Of a stretch of DNA of 64,000 nt, positions 1-7,732 are shown piece by piece. Each line of letters starts with the position of its first letter. Positions within the stretch are counted from its first letter, which is position 1. The notes below the pieces were generated by a model that made no database searches, was not told the DNA's origin, and saw only the letters and a program-made list of their open reading frames with translations. Origin of the DNA: Nocardiopsis sp. TSRI0078 (GTDB lineage: Bacteria > Actinomycetota > Actinomycetes > Streptosporangiales > Streptosporangiaceae); the NCBI RefSeq assembly GCF_001905145.1, contig NZ_LWLB01000004.1:124001-188000 (forward strand), written 5' to 3'. The position numbers and the translations under genes are program-made.

Positions 1-25
1 CAGGCCGCCCCCTTGGCCTCCTCCA

Positions 26-80
26 ATGGAGTTTCCGCGAAAGCCCATTCACACCGATGGAGTTCCTGCGAAACTCCATC
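26..80 (+). promoter_or_regulatory. Tandem palindromic operator before the XRE gene
   Basis: Two copies of an ATGGAGTT-type half-site palindrome lie here. The second (56-80) is perfect: GATGGAGTT, a 7-nt centre, then AACTCCATC. The first (26-48) has a degenerate right arm (AAGCCCAT). Centres are at 37 and 68, 31 bp apart, about three helical turns, so dimers would bind the same DNA face. The frame is open through the repeats, but they read better as an operator for autoregulation by the XRE protein than as codons. Confidence 0.55.
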
Positions 81-139
81 GTGTGAAAGAAAAGAACGGT
101 AGTACCTTTTTGTCCATTTCTGGTGTGCGAATATCAGGC

Positions 140-946
140 ATGGCGAAGGTGAGCACCGACATCAAGGAGCGCTGGGGCCGCGTCCTCCAGCAGCGGCGCG
201 AGGCCCGCGGGATGACCCAGGAGACGCTGGGCCGCGCCCTCGGGGTGAAGGGCACGGCGGTGTCCAACCTGGAGCGCGGCCGGACCACCCCGGCGCCGGA
301 CGTGCTGGCGTCCCTGGACAGGGCCCTGGAGACCGGCGACGAGCTGGCCCAGCTGTGGGAGGACCTCGTCAAGGAGGGCAAGATCCCGTGGCTGGGCCAG
401 ATGGAGGAGCTGGAGAAGAAGGCGGCCTCCATCCTGGAGTTCCACCCGTTCCTGGTGCCCTCGCTGCTCCAGACGGCGGACTACGCCACCGCGGTCATGC
501 GCGCCGTCACCCCGTGGGAACCGCAGGCGAGGACCGAGGCCAGCGTGCGCGAGCGCATCGCGCGCGGCGAGCGCTTCCAGAGCGCGGACACCCCGGTGAT
601 GATGGTGGTTCTCGGCCGCGCGGTCCTGACCGAGCCGATCGACCACGGGCCCATCATGCGCGCACAGCTGGAGCACGTCCACGCTCTCGCGGCGCGTGAG
701 CGGATAACCTTGCAGATCACGGAAGAACCACTACATCCCGGACTGGTCGGACCGTTCACGGTGCTCGACCCTCCTCCGGAACGGGAGCTCGTCTACGCGG
801 AGTCGGCCCACAAGGGCCAGTTCATCCACGACCCCGACGCCGTGGGAGAGTTCAAGCTGAGGTTCCACCGCCTGCAGGCAGCGGCGATGCCACCGGGCCG
901 GTCGCTGCGGCTGGTCGAAGAGACGATTGAGGGATTTGCGCCATGA
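140..946 (+). CDS. XRE-family regulator, HTH plus DUF5753 (WhiJ/Scr1-like)
   Basis: The 268-residue protein has an N-terminal helix-turn-helix (about residues 8-66, with the typical GMTQETLG...SNLERG pattern) and a C-terminal DUF5753 region (about 80-262). Actinobacteria carry many such regulators next to DUF397 partners, as in the whiJ and bldB families of Streptomyces. I place the start at ATG 140 and not the in-frame ATG 26, because homologs begin shortly before the HTH and 26-80 is an operator. No good Shine-Dalgarno precedes 140 and a GAATAT hexamer lies at 129-134, so the mRNA may be leaderless. The stop overlaps the next start (ATGA). The target genes are not known. Confidence 0.85.
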   Translation: MAKVSTDIKERWGRVLQQRREARGMTQETLGRALGVKGTAVSNLERGRTTPAPDVLASLDRALETGDELAQLWEDLVKEGKIPWLGQMEELEKKAASILEFHPFLVPSLLQTADYATAVMRAVTPWEPQARTEASVRERIARGERFQSADTPVMMVVLGRAVLTEPIDHGPIMRAQLEHVHALAARERITLQITEEPLHPGLVGPFTVLDPPPERELVYAESAHKGQFIHDPDAVGEFKLRFHRLQAAAMPPGRSLRLVEETIEGFAP

Positions 947-1125
947 GTGACGCCCAGTGGCACAAGAGCAGCTACAGCGGGGGCTCGCACCAGAACTGCG
1001 TGGAGGTCGCCGAGGGCCCCGAGCACACCCTGGTCCGCGACACCCGGCACCGCGACCACGGCCACCTCGCCTTCGGAGGCCCCGCCTGGTCCGACTTCCT
1101 GTCCTCCGTCAAGAGCGACGGCTGA
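943..1125 (+). CDS. DUF397 protein (BldB-like small partner)
   Basis: The 60-residue protein shows the full DUF397 signature: WHKSSYSG near the N terminus, NCVEVA in the middle, VRDT, and a closing W-x-x-F. DUF397 proteins are small, often dimeric, and almost always sit beside an XRE-DUF5753 gene. Some pairs behave like toxin-antitoxin or developmental switch modules. The start codon overlaps the stop of the XRE gene, so the two are translationally coupled. A strong terminator follows at 1140-1180. Confidence 0.9.
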   Translation: MSDAQWHKSSYSGGSHQNCVEVAEGPEHTLVRDTRHRDHGHLAFGGPAWSDFLSSVKSDG

Positions 1126-1139
1126 CCTCACCGGCCGTG

Positions 1140-1180
1140 CCCCTGTTCCCCGTGACGGGAGCAGGGGTATTTTTGTTTTC
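1140..1180 (+). terminator. Rho-independent terminator of the XRE-DUF397 operon
   Basis: A CCCCTG...CAGGGG hairpin, extended inward through TCCC/GGGA pairs, is followed directly by the tract TATTTTTGTTTT. It is one of the few classical U-tract terminators in the window and lies 14 nt after the DUF397 stop. Confidence 0.85.
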
Positions 1181-1331
1181 TATGCCCGGATAGAGGCTTT
1201 TGTGTTTTAAGCGGAAAAGATTCTCCCGAGCCGCACCACCTGGGAGAACGCACCTATGCAGAATTTTTTCCGCATTACTTCGCGGTAGCAGCGCCACCCA
1301 CACCCGCAATGCCTTACGCTTTTTGCCAAAA

Positions 1332-1375
1332 CCACGAATGACCCCGCGACGGTTGAACGCCGTCCGGGGTCGTGG
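1332..1375 (+). other. Strong hairpin in the leader of the 1414 gene
   Basis: Nested complementary arms CCAC/GTGG, GACCCC/GGGGTC and GACGG/CCGTC close a 7-nt loop. The hairpin ends 38 nt before the ATG at 1414, has no U tract, and lies in the 288-nt space after the DUF397 gene, which otherwise holds only the terminator and AT-richer sequence. It may be a leader structure or an mRNA-stabilising element. Confidence 0.45.
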
Positions 1376-1413
1376 CCAGCAACTCACACCTTCTAACCAA
1401 AGGACTTGCCAGC

Positions 1414-1944
1414 ATGCGCCAGTTTAGCGCTGCCCTCCTCAGCCGTGCCCTCGGCCCGCTGAGCGCCTTCTTCTCCTCCCCCCGCGGACGCCACTCCACC
1501 GTGGCCGGTCGCCGCCGCCGCTCCACGCGCGTGCGCCGCTACGCTCCCCCGCCGCTTCCCGCGCTCCCCGCGCCCGCACCGCGCCTGGCGCCCCCGCGAG
1601 AGGTCGTCCCGGCCGAGGACGTCGCCCTGGTCCGGCCCTACTACAGCGCCCACGAGCGCCTCCGCGAAGCCGGCACCCGGATCCCCGGACCCCGCGGGTC
1701 CACCCCGGAGGCCGCACCGGACGAGGTCGCGCGCGAGTTCGCCCGGGTCCAGGAGCGCGCCGCCGCCATCCTCCGGCGGTGGACCGCCGACCCTGACGGT
1801 GACCTGCTCTCCGGTCCCGCGCCCCGGTTCGGGGTGGTCAGGTCCCCAGGACCCACCGCGAACGGCGAGTGGGACGAGCTGGCCGCCCTGACCCGCACCT
1901 GGCTCGGCCGGCGGCAGGGCCGGGGCCAGGGGGTCCCCGCATGA
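1414..1944 (+). CDS. Hypothetical basic protein upstream of the anti-sigma-type ATPase
   Basis: I do not recognise this 176-residue protein. The N-terminal third is rich in Arg, Ser and Pro (RRRRRSTR-like runs, then an Ala-Pro stretch). The C-terminal half looks helical (EVAREFARVQERAAAILRRW). There is no convincing signal peptide or membrane segment. ATG 1414 is chosen over in-frame 1372 because AAAGGA lies 9 nt upstream. The stop overlaps the start of the ATPase gene (ATGA), so the two are co-translated and the protein may be its partner. Confidence 0.65.
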   Translation: MRQFSAALLSRALGPLSAFFSSPRGRHSTVAGRRRRSTRVRRYAPPPLPALPAPAPRLAPPREVVPAEDVALVRPYYSAHERLREAGTRIPGPRGSTPEAAPDEVAREFARVQERAAAILRRWTADPDGDLLSGPAPRFGVVRSPGPTANGEWDELAALTRTWLGRRQGRGQGVPA

Positions 1945-2417
1945 GCGGCCCCGTGCGCTGGGAGCACCGCGTCTACTCCGGGAGCCTCCGCGAACTCGCC
2001 CAGGTCAGGGACGACCTGGCCGCCGACCTCGCCGGATTCGACCCCGACCTGGTCGCCACCCTCCAGCTGTGCCTGTCGGAGCTGTTCGCCAACGCCGTCA
2101 AGTACACCGACTCCGGCACCGAGTACGGCGAGGTCGTGCGCACCCTGTCCCTGACCGGACCCGCCACCCTCCGTGTCTCGGTCAGCGACTCCGGCGGCGG
2201 TGGCGGCCTCCCGCGCATCCCGGTCGAGCGCGACGCCGACGCGTGGGACTGGGCGGAGGGCCGGCGCGGCCTGCTCCTGGTCCAGAACCTGTCCCGCGCC
2301 TGGGGCCACCACCCGCTCGTCCCGTGGGGCGACCTGGGCACCAACGTGTGGGCCGAGTTCGCCGTGGACCCGGCCGCCGTCCCGCGGGGCCTGTGCCCCT
2401 ACGTCTTCACCCGCTGA
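1941..2417 (+). CDS. ATP-binding protein, RsbW-like anti-sigma kinase fold
   Basis: The 158-residue protein is a stand-alone HATPase_c (GHKL) domain. The N box is ELFANAVKYT (residues 47-56), the G1 box DSGGGGG starts at 83, and a G2-like GRRGLLLV spans 107-114. This is the architecture of RsbW/SpoIIAB-type anti-sigma factors, of which actinomycetes carry dozens beside XRE/DUF397 genes. The role inferred is sequestration or phosphorylation of a regulatory partner. No sigma factor or anti-anti-sigma gene is adjacent. Confidence 0.85.
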   Translation: MSGPVRWEHRVYSGSLRELAQVRDDLAADLAGFDPDLVATLQLCLSELFANAVKYTDSGTEYGEVVRTLSLTGPATLRVSVSDSGGGGGLPRIPVERDADAWDWAEGRRGLLLVQNLSRAWGHHPLVPWGDLGTNVWAEFAVDPAAVPRGLCPYVFTR

Positions 2418-2440
2418 CCCACCGGTCCGCGCTTCCTACA

Positions 2441-2484
2441 TGGTCGAGTCCCTGCTCGACGGAGACAGAGCAGGGACTCGACCA
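2441..2484. terminator. Bidirectional terminator between convergent genes
   Basis: A perfect 17-bp inverted repeat (arms 2441-2457 and 2468-2484, 10-nt loop) separates the plus-strand ATPase gene from the minus-strand yoeB gene. It should serve both transcripts. Confidence 0.75.
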
Positions 2485-2491
2485 CGGGTCA

Positions 2492-2752
2492 TCACTTCCC
2501 GTAGTGATAGCGGCAGGCGGCGATGCGGATCTCGTCCTCGCTGATCTTGTACACCAACCGGTGCTCGTCGGTGATGCGACGGGACCAGTAGTCATGGAGA
2601 CCATGCCGCAGGGGTTCGGGCTTGCCCATGCCGTCGTTTCCGTTGCGGTCGATGTCCTTGATCAGAGCGTTGACGCGCTTGAGGATCCTGCGGTCCTGGC
2701 CCTGCCACCAGACGTAGTCCTCCCGGGCTCCCTGCGCCCAGACCAGTTTCAT
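2492..2752 (-). CDS. yoeB: YoeB/Txe-family mRNA interferase toxin
   Basis: The 86-residue protein aligns with E. coli YoeB over its whole length and keeps the catalytic residues at the same numbers: Glu46 (in GKPEPL), Arg65 (in EHRLVY), His83 and Tyr84 (in RYHY). SRRI and the C-terminal RYHYGK are also family hallmarks. YoeB toxins cut mRNA at the ribosomal A site when their antitoxin YefM is degraded. The start overlaps the yefM stop (ATGA). All key residues are present, so the toxin should be active. Confidence 0.95.
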   Translation of the reverse strand: MKLVWAQGAREDYVWWQGQDRRILKRVNALIKDIDRNGNDGMGKPEPLRHGLHDYWSRRITDEHRLVYKISEDEIRIAACRYHYGK

Positions 2753-3000
2753 TCGGCCAGGCCCCGTTCGATCCCCTGGTCGGACTCCAGCTCCTCGATC
2801 GCGGTCACCAGGCGCCGTGCGTTCTCAGGGCTACGAAGGAGGTAGGCGGTCTCCCTGAGAGTCTCGTACTCCGACAGCGCCATCATGACCACCGGTTCGT
2901 GCCCGGCTCTGGTGATCACCACTTCCTCGCGGTCGTTGACGACGGAGTCGAGCGTGGCCGCGTAGTTGGCACGGGACTCCGAGTAGCTCATCGTCTTCAC
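2749..3000 (-). CDS. yefM: YefM-family antitoxin
   Basis: The protein has a PhD/YefM-type N-terminal DNA-binding fold (SESRANYAATLDSVVND, VVITRAGHEPVVMM) and an acidic C-terminal toxin-binding tail. The start is probably GTG 3000, which has GGAGG 5 nt upstream. ATG 2991 would leave a 14-nt gap. That gives 83 residues. The product neutralises YoeB and represses its own operon as a YefM-YoeB complex. The operator is visible just upstream at 3037-3056. Confidence 0.92.
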   Translation of the reverse strand: MKTMSYSESRANYAATLDSVVNDREEVVITRAGHEPVVMMALSEYETLRETAYLLRSPENARRLVTAIEELESDQGIERGLAE

Positions 3001-3036
3001 TCTGGCCTCCCGGCGCTGTAACCTGCAAGGAAACTC

Positions 3037-3056
3037 ATTGTACAGGATTACGTACG
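3037..3056 (-). promoter_or_regulatory. yefM-yoeB promoter and double palindromic operator
   Basis: The palindrome TGTACA (3039-3044) and a second core CGTACG (3051-3056) lie 12 bp apart centre to centre. This is the core and geometry known for the long and short YefM operator repeats. The minus-strand -10 hexamer TACAAT (3042-3037) overlaps the first core, so repressor binding would block RNA polymerase. No clear -35 box is seen. Confidence 0.7.
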
Positions 3057-3110
3057 CGTCCAGCGGGAAGCTGCGGGTTCCAGACCGCTGGGACATACCT
3101 GGAGGACCTG

Positions 3111-3350
3111 ATGTCCGTGGGAACCTGCGACTGGCAGAGCGACTTCGCACGCGAGTACGTCGGCACCGGCCGCGAGGAGGGCCGCGGGCAAGGCCTCGCC
3201 CAGAGCGTGGTCCCGTTCCTCGACGCCCGGGGCTTCGAGGTCTCCGACGAGGTCCGCCGACGCGTCGAATCCTGCGATGACCTCGACACCCTCCAGACGT
3301 GGGTCCACAGGGCGGCCAAGGTCGACGGCCCCGAGGAACTCCTCGGCTGA
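3111..3350 (+). pseudogene. C-terminal remnant of an Rpn/PD-(D/E)XK-like nuclease-family gene
   Basis: The 79 codons read like the C-terminal tail of long actinobacterial Rpn-type proteins: a SDFAREY-type motif, a charged GREEGRGQG linker, then a helical end with a W-x-x-RA motif. The reading frame continues upstream of ATG 3111 with plausible family residues (YLEDLM) and then loses similarity near 3085, beside the yefM promoter. GGAGG 5 nt before ATG 3111 means the fragment could still be translated. The catalytic domain is missing. The family assignment rests on pattern memory only. Confidence 0.45.
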
Positions 3351-3368
3351 CGTCGGTCACCGGCGACC

Positions 3369-3406
3369 GCGCGGGGGTGGGAATCGGCCGCTTCCCACCC
3401 CCGCGC
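3369..3406. terminator. Hairpin terminator between the Rpn remnant and tsaD
   Basis: A perfect 15-bp stem (3369-3383 with 3392-3406, 8-nt loop) lies just beyond the 3' end of tsaD and of the plus-strand remnant. It should end transcripts from both sides. Confidence 0.75.
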
Positions 3407-3425
3407 ACGTGTCCGTCCGAGTCCG

Positions 3426-4466
3426 CTACATCGCCAGCGGGGACTCCACCGGCAAGGACGTGTCCGTGGCCAGGTCCAGGGCCGACGGCGGCAGGCCCGC
3501 GGCCACGACCTCCGAGCCCAGGGCGGCGATCATCGCGCCGTTGTCCGTGCACAGCCGCGGGCGCGGGACGCGCAGCTCCACGCCCGCCTCCCGGCAGCGC
3601 TGCTCGGCGAGCGCGCGCAGCGCCGAGTTCGCCGCCACGCCGCCGCTGATGACCAGCGTGCTCACCCCGTGCTCCACGCAGGCGTCCACGGCCTTGCGGG
3701 TGAGCACGTCCACCACCGACTCCTGGAAGGCGGCGGCGATGTCGGCGACGACCAGGGGCTCTCCCCTGCGGTCGGCGTCCTCCACGTGGCGGGCCACGGC
3801 GGTCTTGAGCCCCGAGAACGAGAAGTCGTAGGTGCCGTCACCCCACTTGCCGCGCGGGAACCGGAGGGCCCGGGGGTCGCCCTTCCGGGCCGCCTTGTCG
3901 ATGGGCGGCCCGCCCGGGTAGGGCAGCTCCAGCAGGCGCGCCACCTTGTCGTAGGCCTCGCCGGCGGCGTCGTCCACGGTGTCGCCGAGGGAGACCACGT
4001 CGGTGGCCAGGTCGTTGACCAGCAGCAGCGAGGTGTGGCCGCCCGAGACCAGCAGGGCGATCGCGGGCTTGGGCAGCGGCCCGTGCTCCAGCTGGTCCAC
4101 GGCCACGTGGCCCACCAGGTGGTTCACGCCGTAGAGCGGTGTGCCCAGGGCCATGGCGTAGGCCTTCGCGGCGGAGACGCCCACGAGCAGGGCTCCCGCC
4201 AGGCCCGGCCCGGCGGTCACCGCGATCGCGTCCACGTCCGACAGCTTCGCCCCGGCCTGGTCCAGCGCCCGCCGGACGGTCGGGGTCATCGCCTCCAGGT
4301 GCGCGCGGCTGGCCACCTCGGGCACCACGCCGCCGAAGCGCACGTGCTGGTCGACGCTGGAGGCGACGGAGTCCCCGAGCAGCTCGCAGCCGCGCACCAG
4401 GGCCACGCCGGTCTCGTCGCAGGACGTCTCGATCCCCATGACCAGGGGCAGGTCACGCTCACTCAT
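3426..4466 (-). CDS. tsaD: tRNA N6-adenosine threonylcarbamoyltransferase TsaD
   Basis: TsaD transfers threonylcarbamoyl to A37 of ANN-decoding tRNAs, with TsaB and TsaE, in the cytoplasm. The 346-residue protein opens with the ASKHA ATPase signature [10 protein letters not shown] (11-20), carries the metal-binding His116 and His120 (NHLVGH), and has the LLVSGGHT and late DNGAM motifs. Length is normal for the family. The start ATG 4466 overlaps the end of rimI by 8 nt. It is the last gene of alr-tsaE-tsaB-rimI-tsaD and should be essential or nearly so. Confidence 0.97.
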   Translation of the reverse strand: MSERDLPLVMGIETSCDETGVALVRGCELLGDSVASSVDQHVRFGGVVPEVASRAHLEAMTPTVRRALDQAGAKLSDVDAIAVTAGPGLAGALLVGVSAAKAYAMALGTPLYGVNHLVGHVAVDQLEHGPLPKPAIALLVSGGHTSLLLVNDLATDVVSLGDTVDDAAGEAYDKVARLLELPYPGGPPIDKAARKGDPRALRFPRGKWGDGTYDFSFSGLKTAVARHVEDADRRGEPLVVADIAAAFQESVVDVLTRKAVDACVEHGVSTLVISGGVAANSALRALAEQRCREAGVELRVPRPRLCTDNGAMIAALGSEVVAAGLPPSALDLATDTSLPVESPLAM

Positions 4467-4944
4467 GGCTTCCCTCCCCGGCGACGCGCCGCATGACGAG
4501 CGCGTCCGCCCCGTTGTAGTAGCCGCGCCGCACACCGATCTGCACGAAGCCGAACCGTTCGTAGAGCCTCTGGGCGCGCGGGTTGTCCGAGCGCACCTCC
4601 AGGAACATGTGGGTGACGCCGCGCCGCCCGGCCTGGTCGAGCAGGGCGGTGAGCAGCGCGGTGCCCACGCCCCTGCCCCAGACCTGCTCGGAGACGGCCA
4701 TGGTCTGCACGTCGCCCTCGGGCGGGATGGACCGCAGTCCGGCGTAGCCCACGATCGCGTCGCCGGACTCGGCCACCACGTAGTGGCGGGTGGGTTCGGC
4801 CAGCTCGCCGCGGAGCATGCCCTCGCTCCAGGAGTCGAGCGGGAACAGGGCGCGTTCGAGGGTCATGACGGCCGGGACGTCGGCGTCGGTCATCTCGCGC
4901 AGGCGCACACCGGTCACGCCGGTCGTTTCGGTCACTTCACCCAC
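4459..4944 (-). CDS. rimI: Ribosomal protein alanine N-acetyltransferase RimI-like
   Basis: This is a GNAT-fold acetyltransferase of 161 residues starting at GTG 4944. The acetyl-CoA loop GRGVGTALL, the acceptor-side [17 protein letters not shown] motif and a C-terminal YY-x-GADALVM are typical of RimI, which acetylates the N terminus of ribosomal protein S18. In actinobacteria RimI is usually placed, as here, between tsaB and tsaD and can have wider substrates. It overlaps tsaB by 13 nt and tsaD by 8 nt, so translation is coupled. Confidence 0.93.
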   Translation of the reverse strand: MGEVTETTGVTGVRLREMTDADVPAVMTLERALFPLDSWSEGMLRGELAEPTRHYVVAESGDAIVGYAGLRSIPPEGDVQTMAVSEQVWGRGVGTALLTALLDQAGRRGVTHMFLEVRSDNPRAQRLYERFGFVQIGVRRGYYNGADALVMRRVAGEGSHE

Positions 4945-5609
4945 TGGCGTACCTTCTTCGGGGCACCGGGCTCCACCGCGTCCGGACGGCGCAGGTAGAG
5001 CGGGTTGGGCTCGGGCAGTTCCTCGCCCCGGCGCAGGCGCAGCAGGGCGAGCTCGGCCATGGCGGCGGCGTCCGGGTGGAGCGGGTCCACGGGGCCCGGA
5101 CCGGCGTCGAGCACGTCGGCGTACATGCGGGCGCCGTCGCCGACCAGCGGCAGGCCGCCGGTGTCCAGCTCGGCGGGCCGGTCGACGCGCACCTCGCCCA
5201 CGCGGGTGAGGTGGTCGTCGTAGCGCGCCCAGAACACCTCCTTGCGGCGGGCGTCGGTCATGGCGACGAAGGGCTCGGTGCGCCCGGTGGCGAAGGCCAG
5301 GGCGTCCAGGGTGGCGACCCCGTGGCAGGGGATGCCCAGGGCCTCGGCCAGGGCGTGCGCGGTGGCCAGCCCGACCCGCAGGCCGGTGTAGGGGCCGGGG
5401 CCGATGCCGACGGCGACGTGGTCGAGGTCGGCCAGGGCGACCCCGGCCTCCTCGGCGATCCGCGCGATCGTGGGGCTGAGCAGTTCGCCGTGGCGGCGCG
5501 CGTCCACGGAACCGGCGCCGGCGCGCAGGGTGAAGGCCCCGTCGGGGCCGCTCTCGCCGATGGCGGCGGTGACCGCGGGAGTGGCGGTGTCGAAGGCCAG
5601 GAGCAGCAC
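4932..5609 (-). CDS. tsaB: tRNA threonylcarbamoyladenosine biosynthesis protein TsaB
   Basis: TsaB is the degenerate ASKHA paralog that scaffolds TsaD and TsaE. The 225-residue protein starts at GTG 5609 with LLLAFDTATPAVTAAI and has the family motif GPGPYTGLRVGLATA at about residues 69-83. Catalytic residues of TsaD are absent, as expected. The start lies 10 nt after the tsaE stop and the end overlaps rimI, consistent with one operon. Confidence 0.95.
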   Translation of the reverse strand: MLLLAFDTATPAVTAAIGESGPDGAFTLRAGAGSVDARRHGELLSPTIARIAEEAGVALADLDHVAVGIGPGPYTGLRVGLATAHALAEALGIPCHGVATLDALAFATGRTEPFVAMTDARRKEVFWARYDDHLTRVGEVRVDRPAELDTGGLPLVGDGARMYADVLDAGPGPVDPLHPDAAAMAELALLRLRRGEELPEPNPLYLRRPDAVEPGAPKKVRQWVK

Positions 5610-5619
5610 GGGTAGCCGC

Positions 5620-6132
5620 CTATCCGCGCCCGGCGGCGGCGCCGGGCAGCTCGGTACCGGTCCAGCGGGCGCCGACGGCGCGCAGGTGGACGGTACGGGT
5701 GTCGTCGGGGTGCCGTTCGATGCGGATCTCCAGCCGCTCGTCGGACAGTCCCTCGGCCACGCCCTCGCCCCACTCGACCACGGTGACGGAGTCGGGGAGG
5801 GTCATGTCCAGGTCGATGTCGTCGATCTCGTCGGCGTCGCCGAGCCGGTAGGCGTCCACGTGCACCAGTGAGGGGCCGCTGGCCAGGGAGGGGTGGATCC
5901 GGGAGATGACGAAGGTCGGGGAGGTGACCCGCCCCCGCACTCCCAGGCCCTCGCCCAGGCCCTGGGTGAGGGTGGTCTTCCCCGCGCCGAGCGGCCCGGA
6001 CAGGATCAGCAGGTCGCCGGGGCGGGTGAGTGCGGCGAGGTCGCGTCCGAGGGCGCGCATGGCCTCGTCGGTGACGGCGGTGACCTCACCGGCGGTGGCC
6101 GCACCTGGAGTGGTTGCTGTCGCGTCTGTCAT
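5620..6132 (-). CDS. tsaE: tRNA threonylcarbamoyladenosine ATPase TsaE
   Basis: TsaE is the P-loop ATPase of the t6A complex. The 170-residue protein contains the Walker A sequence GPLGAGKTTLTQGL (46-59), the SPTFVI motif after it, an HVDAYRL segment and the EWGEG motif near residue 120. An open frame continues far upstream, but ATG 6132 gives the normal family length, and upstream codons only shadow alr. The 251 nt between alr and tsaE hold no gene; they include short repeats of TGTCCGG around 6300-6345. Confidence 0.95.
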   Translation of the reverse strand: MTDATATTPGAATAGEVTAVTDEAMRALGRDLAALTRPGDLLILSGPLGAGKTTLTQGLGEGLGVRGRVTSPTFVISRIHPSLASGPSLVHVDAYRLGDADEIDDIDLDMTLPDSVTVVEWGEGVAEGLSDERLEIRIERHPDDTRTVHLRAVGARWTGTELPGAAAGRG

Positions 6133-6383
6133 CGGGCTCGCTGCTCGTGTCGGATGTGGTTGATGGTTCGTGAGCTTTCGGGGTGCGCCGAAACGCTCCC
6201 CCGTCCAGGTTAGGCGGGGCGGCGGGAAACCGTGACCGGATCGCGGTGATCGGTCGGGCCGTCCGCCGGGGCCGTCCGGCTCATGCCCGGCCGCGCGGGT
6301 CGGTGTCCGGGCGTGTCCGGCCCTGCCCGGCCGTGTCCGGTGCGCGGGGCCCGCACGCTCCCGGGTCCCGGGCCCGCCTCCGC

Positions 6384-7514
6384 TCAGGCCGGGGCGCCGA
6401 CGTACTCGCGCGGGACCCGGACGCCCACCCTGGTGACGATCTCGTACGGGATGGTGTCCAGGATCCGGGCCCAGTCCTCGGCGGTCGGGGTGTCCGGGTG
6501 CTCCCCGGGATCGCCGAACAGCACCGCGTACTCCCCGGCCTCCACCGCGTCGTCGCCGACATCCACAACGAACTGGTCCATGCAGACTGTTCCCGAGATG
6601 ACGCGGCGGCGCCCGCCGAGTAGGAGGGGCCCCTTGTTGGTGGCCGCGCGGGGGACGCCGTCCGCGTAGCCGAGCGGCACCAGGGCCAGGGTGCTCTCCC
6701 GGTCGGTGACGTAGCGGTGGCCGTAGGACACGCCGCTGCCCGCCGGGACGCGCTTGGTGAGGGCGATCCGGGAGCGGAGCGTCATCGCGGGGCGCAGTCC
6801 GGTCGCCTCGAAGTCCGGGATCGGGCACAGGCCGTAGCCGGCGATCCCGCCGCGGACGAGGTCGAACCGCGCCTCGGGGAGGGTGAGCAGCGCCGCCGAG
6901 TTCGCGATGTGCCGGACCTCGGGGTCCAGGCCGGCCTTGTCGGCGATCTCCAGGGCCTCGTGGAACCGGGAGAGCTGGAGCGCGATGGAGGGGTGGCCGG
7001 GCTCGTCGGCGCAGGCGAAGTGCGACCACACGCCGGAGACGCGCAGGTGCCCCTCGTCCTCGGCGCGGGCGGCGGCCTCCACCAGGTTCCGCCAGTCGGC
7101 CGGGTTGACCCCGCCGCGGTTGAGGCCGGTGTCGGCCTTGAGCTGCACGCGGGCGGTGCGGCCCAGGCGCGCGGCCTCAAAGATCACCGTGTCCAGGACC
7201 GCGCGGTCGCTCACTCCGAGGTCGACGTCGGCCTCGACGGCCTCCGCGACCGGCTCGCCGGGCGGGATGATCCAGGCCAGGACGGGCAGGGTGAACCCGG
7301 CCCGGCGCAGTTCGAGGGCCTCGTCGATGAAGGCCGTGCCCAGCCAGGTCGCGCCGCCCGCGATCATGGCACGCGCCGCGGGGAGCATGCCGTGTCCGTA
7401 GCCGTCGGCCTTGACCACTCCCATGAGCGGGGTGCCGCCGGCGAACTCGCGGAGCAGCCGCGCGTTGTGGGAGATCGCGTCCAGGTCGACGCGAGCGTGC
7501 GCGAAGTGAGACAT
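6384..7514 (-). CDS. alr: Alanine racemase
   Basis: The enzyme makes D-alanine for peptidoglycan with PLP as cofactor. The 376-residue protein has the PLP lysine in VVKADGYGHG (Lys35) and the second catalytic Tyr in SYGHRYVT near residue 265, with the usual N-terminal TIM barrel and C-terminal beta domain. ATG 7514 is preferred to the upstream in-frame start because homologs begin right before the strand HARVDLDAI. It heads the tsaE-B-rimI-tsaD gene set, an arrangement common in actinobacteria. Confidence 0.96.
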   Translation of the reverse strand: MSHFAHARVDLDAISHNARLLREFAGGTPLMGVVKADGYGHGMLPAARAMIAGGATWLGTAFIDEALELRRAGFTLPVLAWIIPPGEPVAEAVEADVDLGVSDRAVLDTVIFEAARLGRTARVQLKADTGLNRGGVNPADWRNLVEAAARAEDEGHLRVSGVWSHFACADEPGHPSIALQLSRFHEALEIADKAGLDPEVRHIANSAALLTLPEARFDLVRGGIAGYGLCPIPDFEATGLRPAMTLRSRIALTKRVPAGSGVSYGHRYVTDRESTLALVPLGYADGVPRAATNKGPLLLGGRRRVISGTVCMDQFVVDVGDDAVEAGEYAVLFGDPGEHPDTPTAEDWARILDTIPYEIVTRVGVRVPREYVGAPA

Positions 7515-7732
7515 GGTTCCAGTGTTCCACGTGCCGGATACCGGGAGCGGACGGTCGGAGGGGGCGGCGGGGCGGAGCGGCGCGGCGGCGGACGGAGCCG
7601 TGACCGTTTTCCGCGGTGTTCCAGGGCATGCGGGATGACCAGGCACGATACGGGTTTTCCCGGTGACCCGTAGTACATGGGCACATGCGGGGTAGTACCG
7701 GCCTGGATAGCACAGTATCTGGGGGTACTGGC

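Noticed and set aside
26-139. Upstream in-frame start giving a 306-residue XRE protein
   Set aside because: The extra 38 codons consist of operator repeats and have no homology-like pattern before the HTH.
5620-7029. 469-codon minus-strand frame extending tsaE upstream
   Set aside because: The upstream part is a shadow of alr in another frame and would not resemble any TsaE; ATG 6132 gives the normal size.
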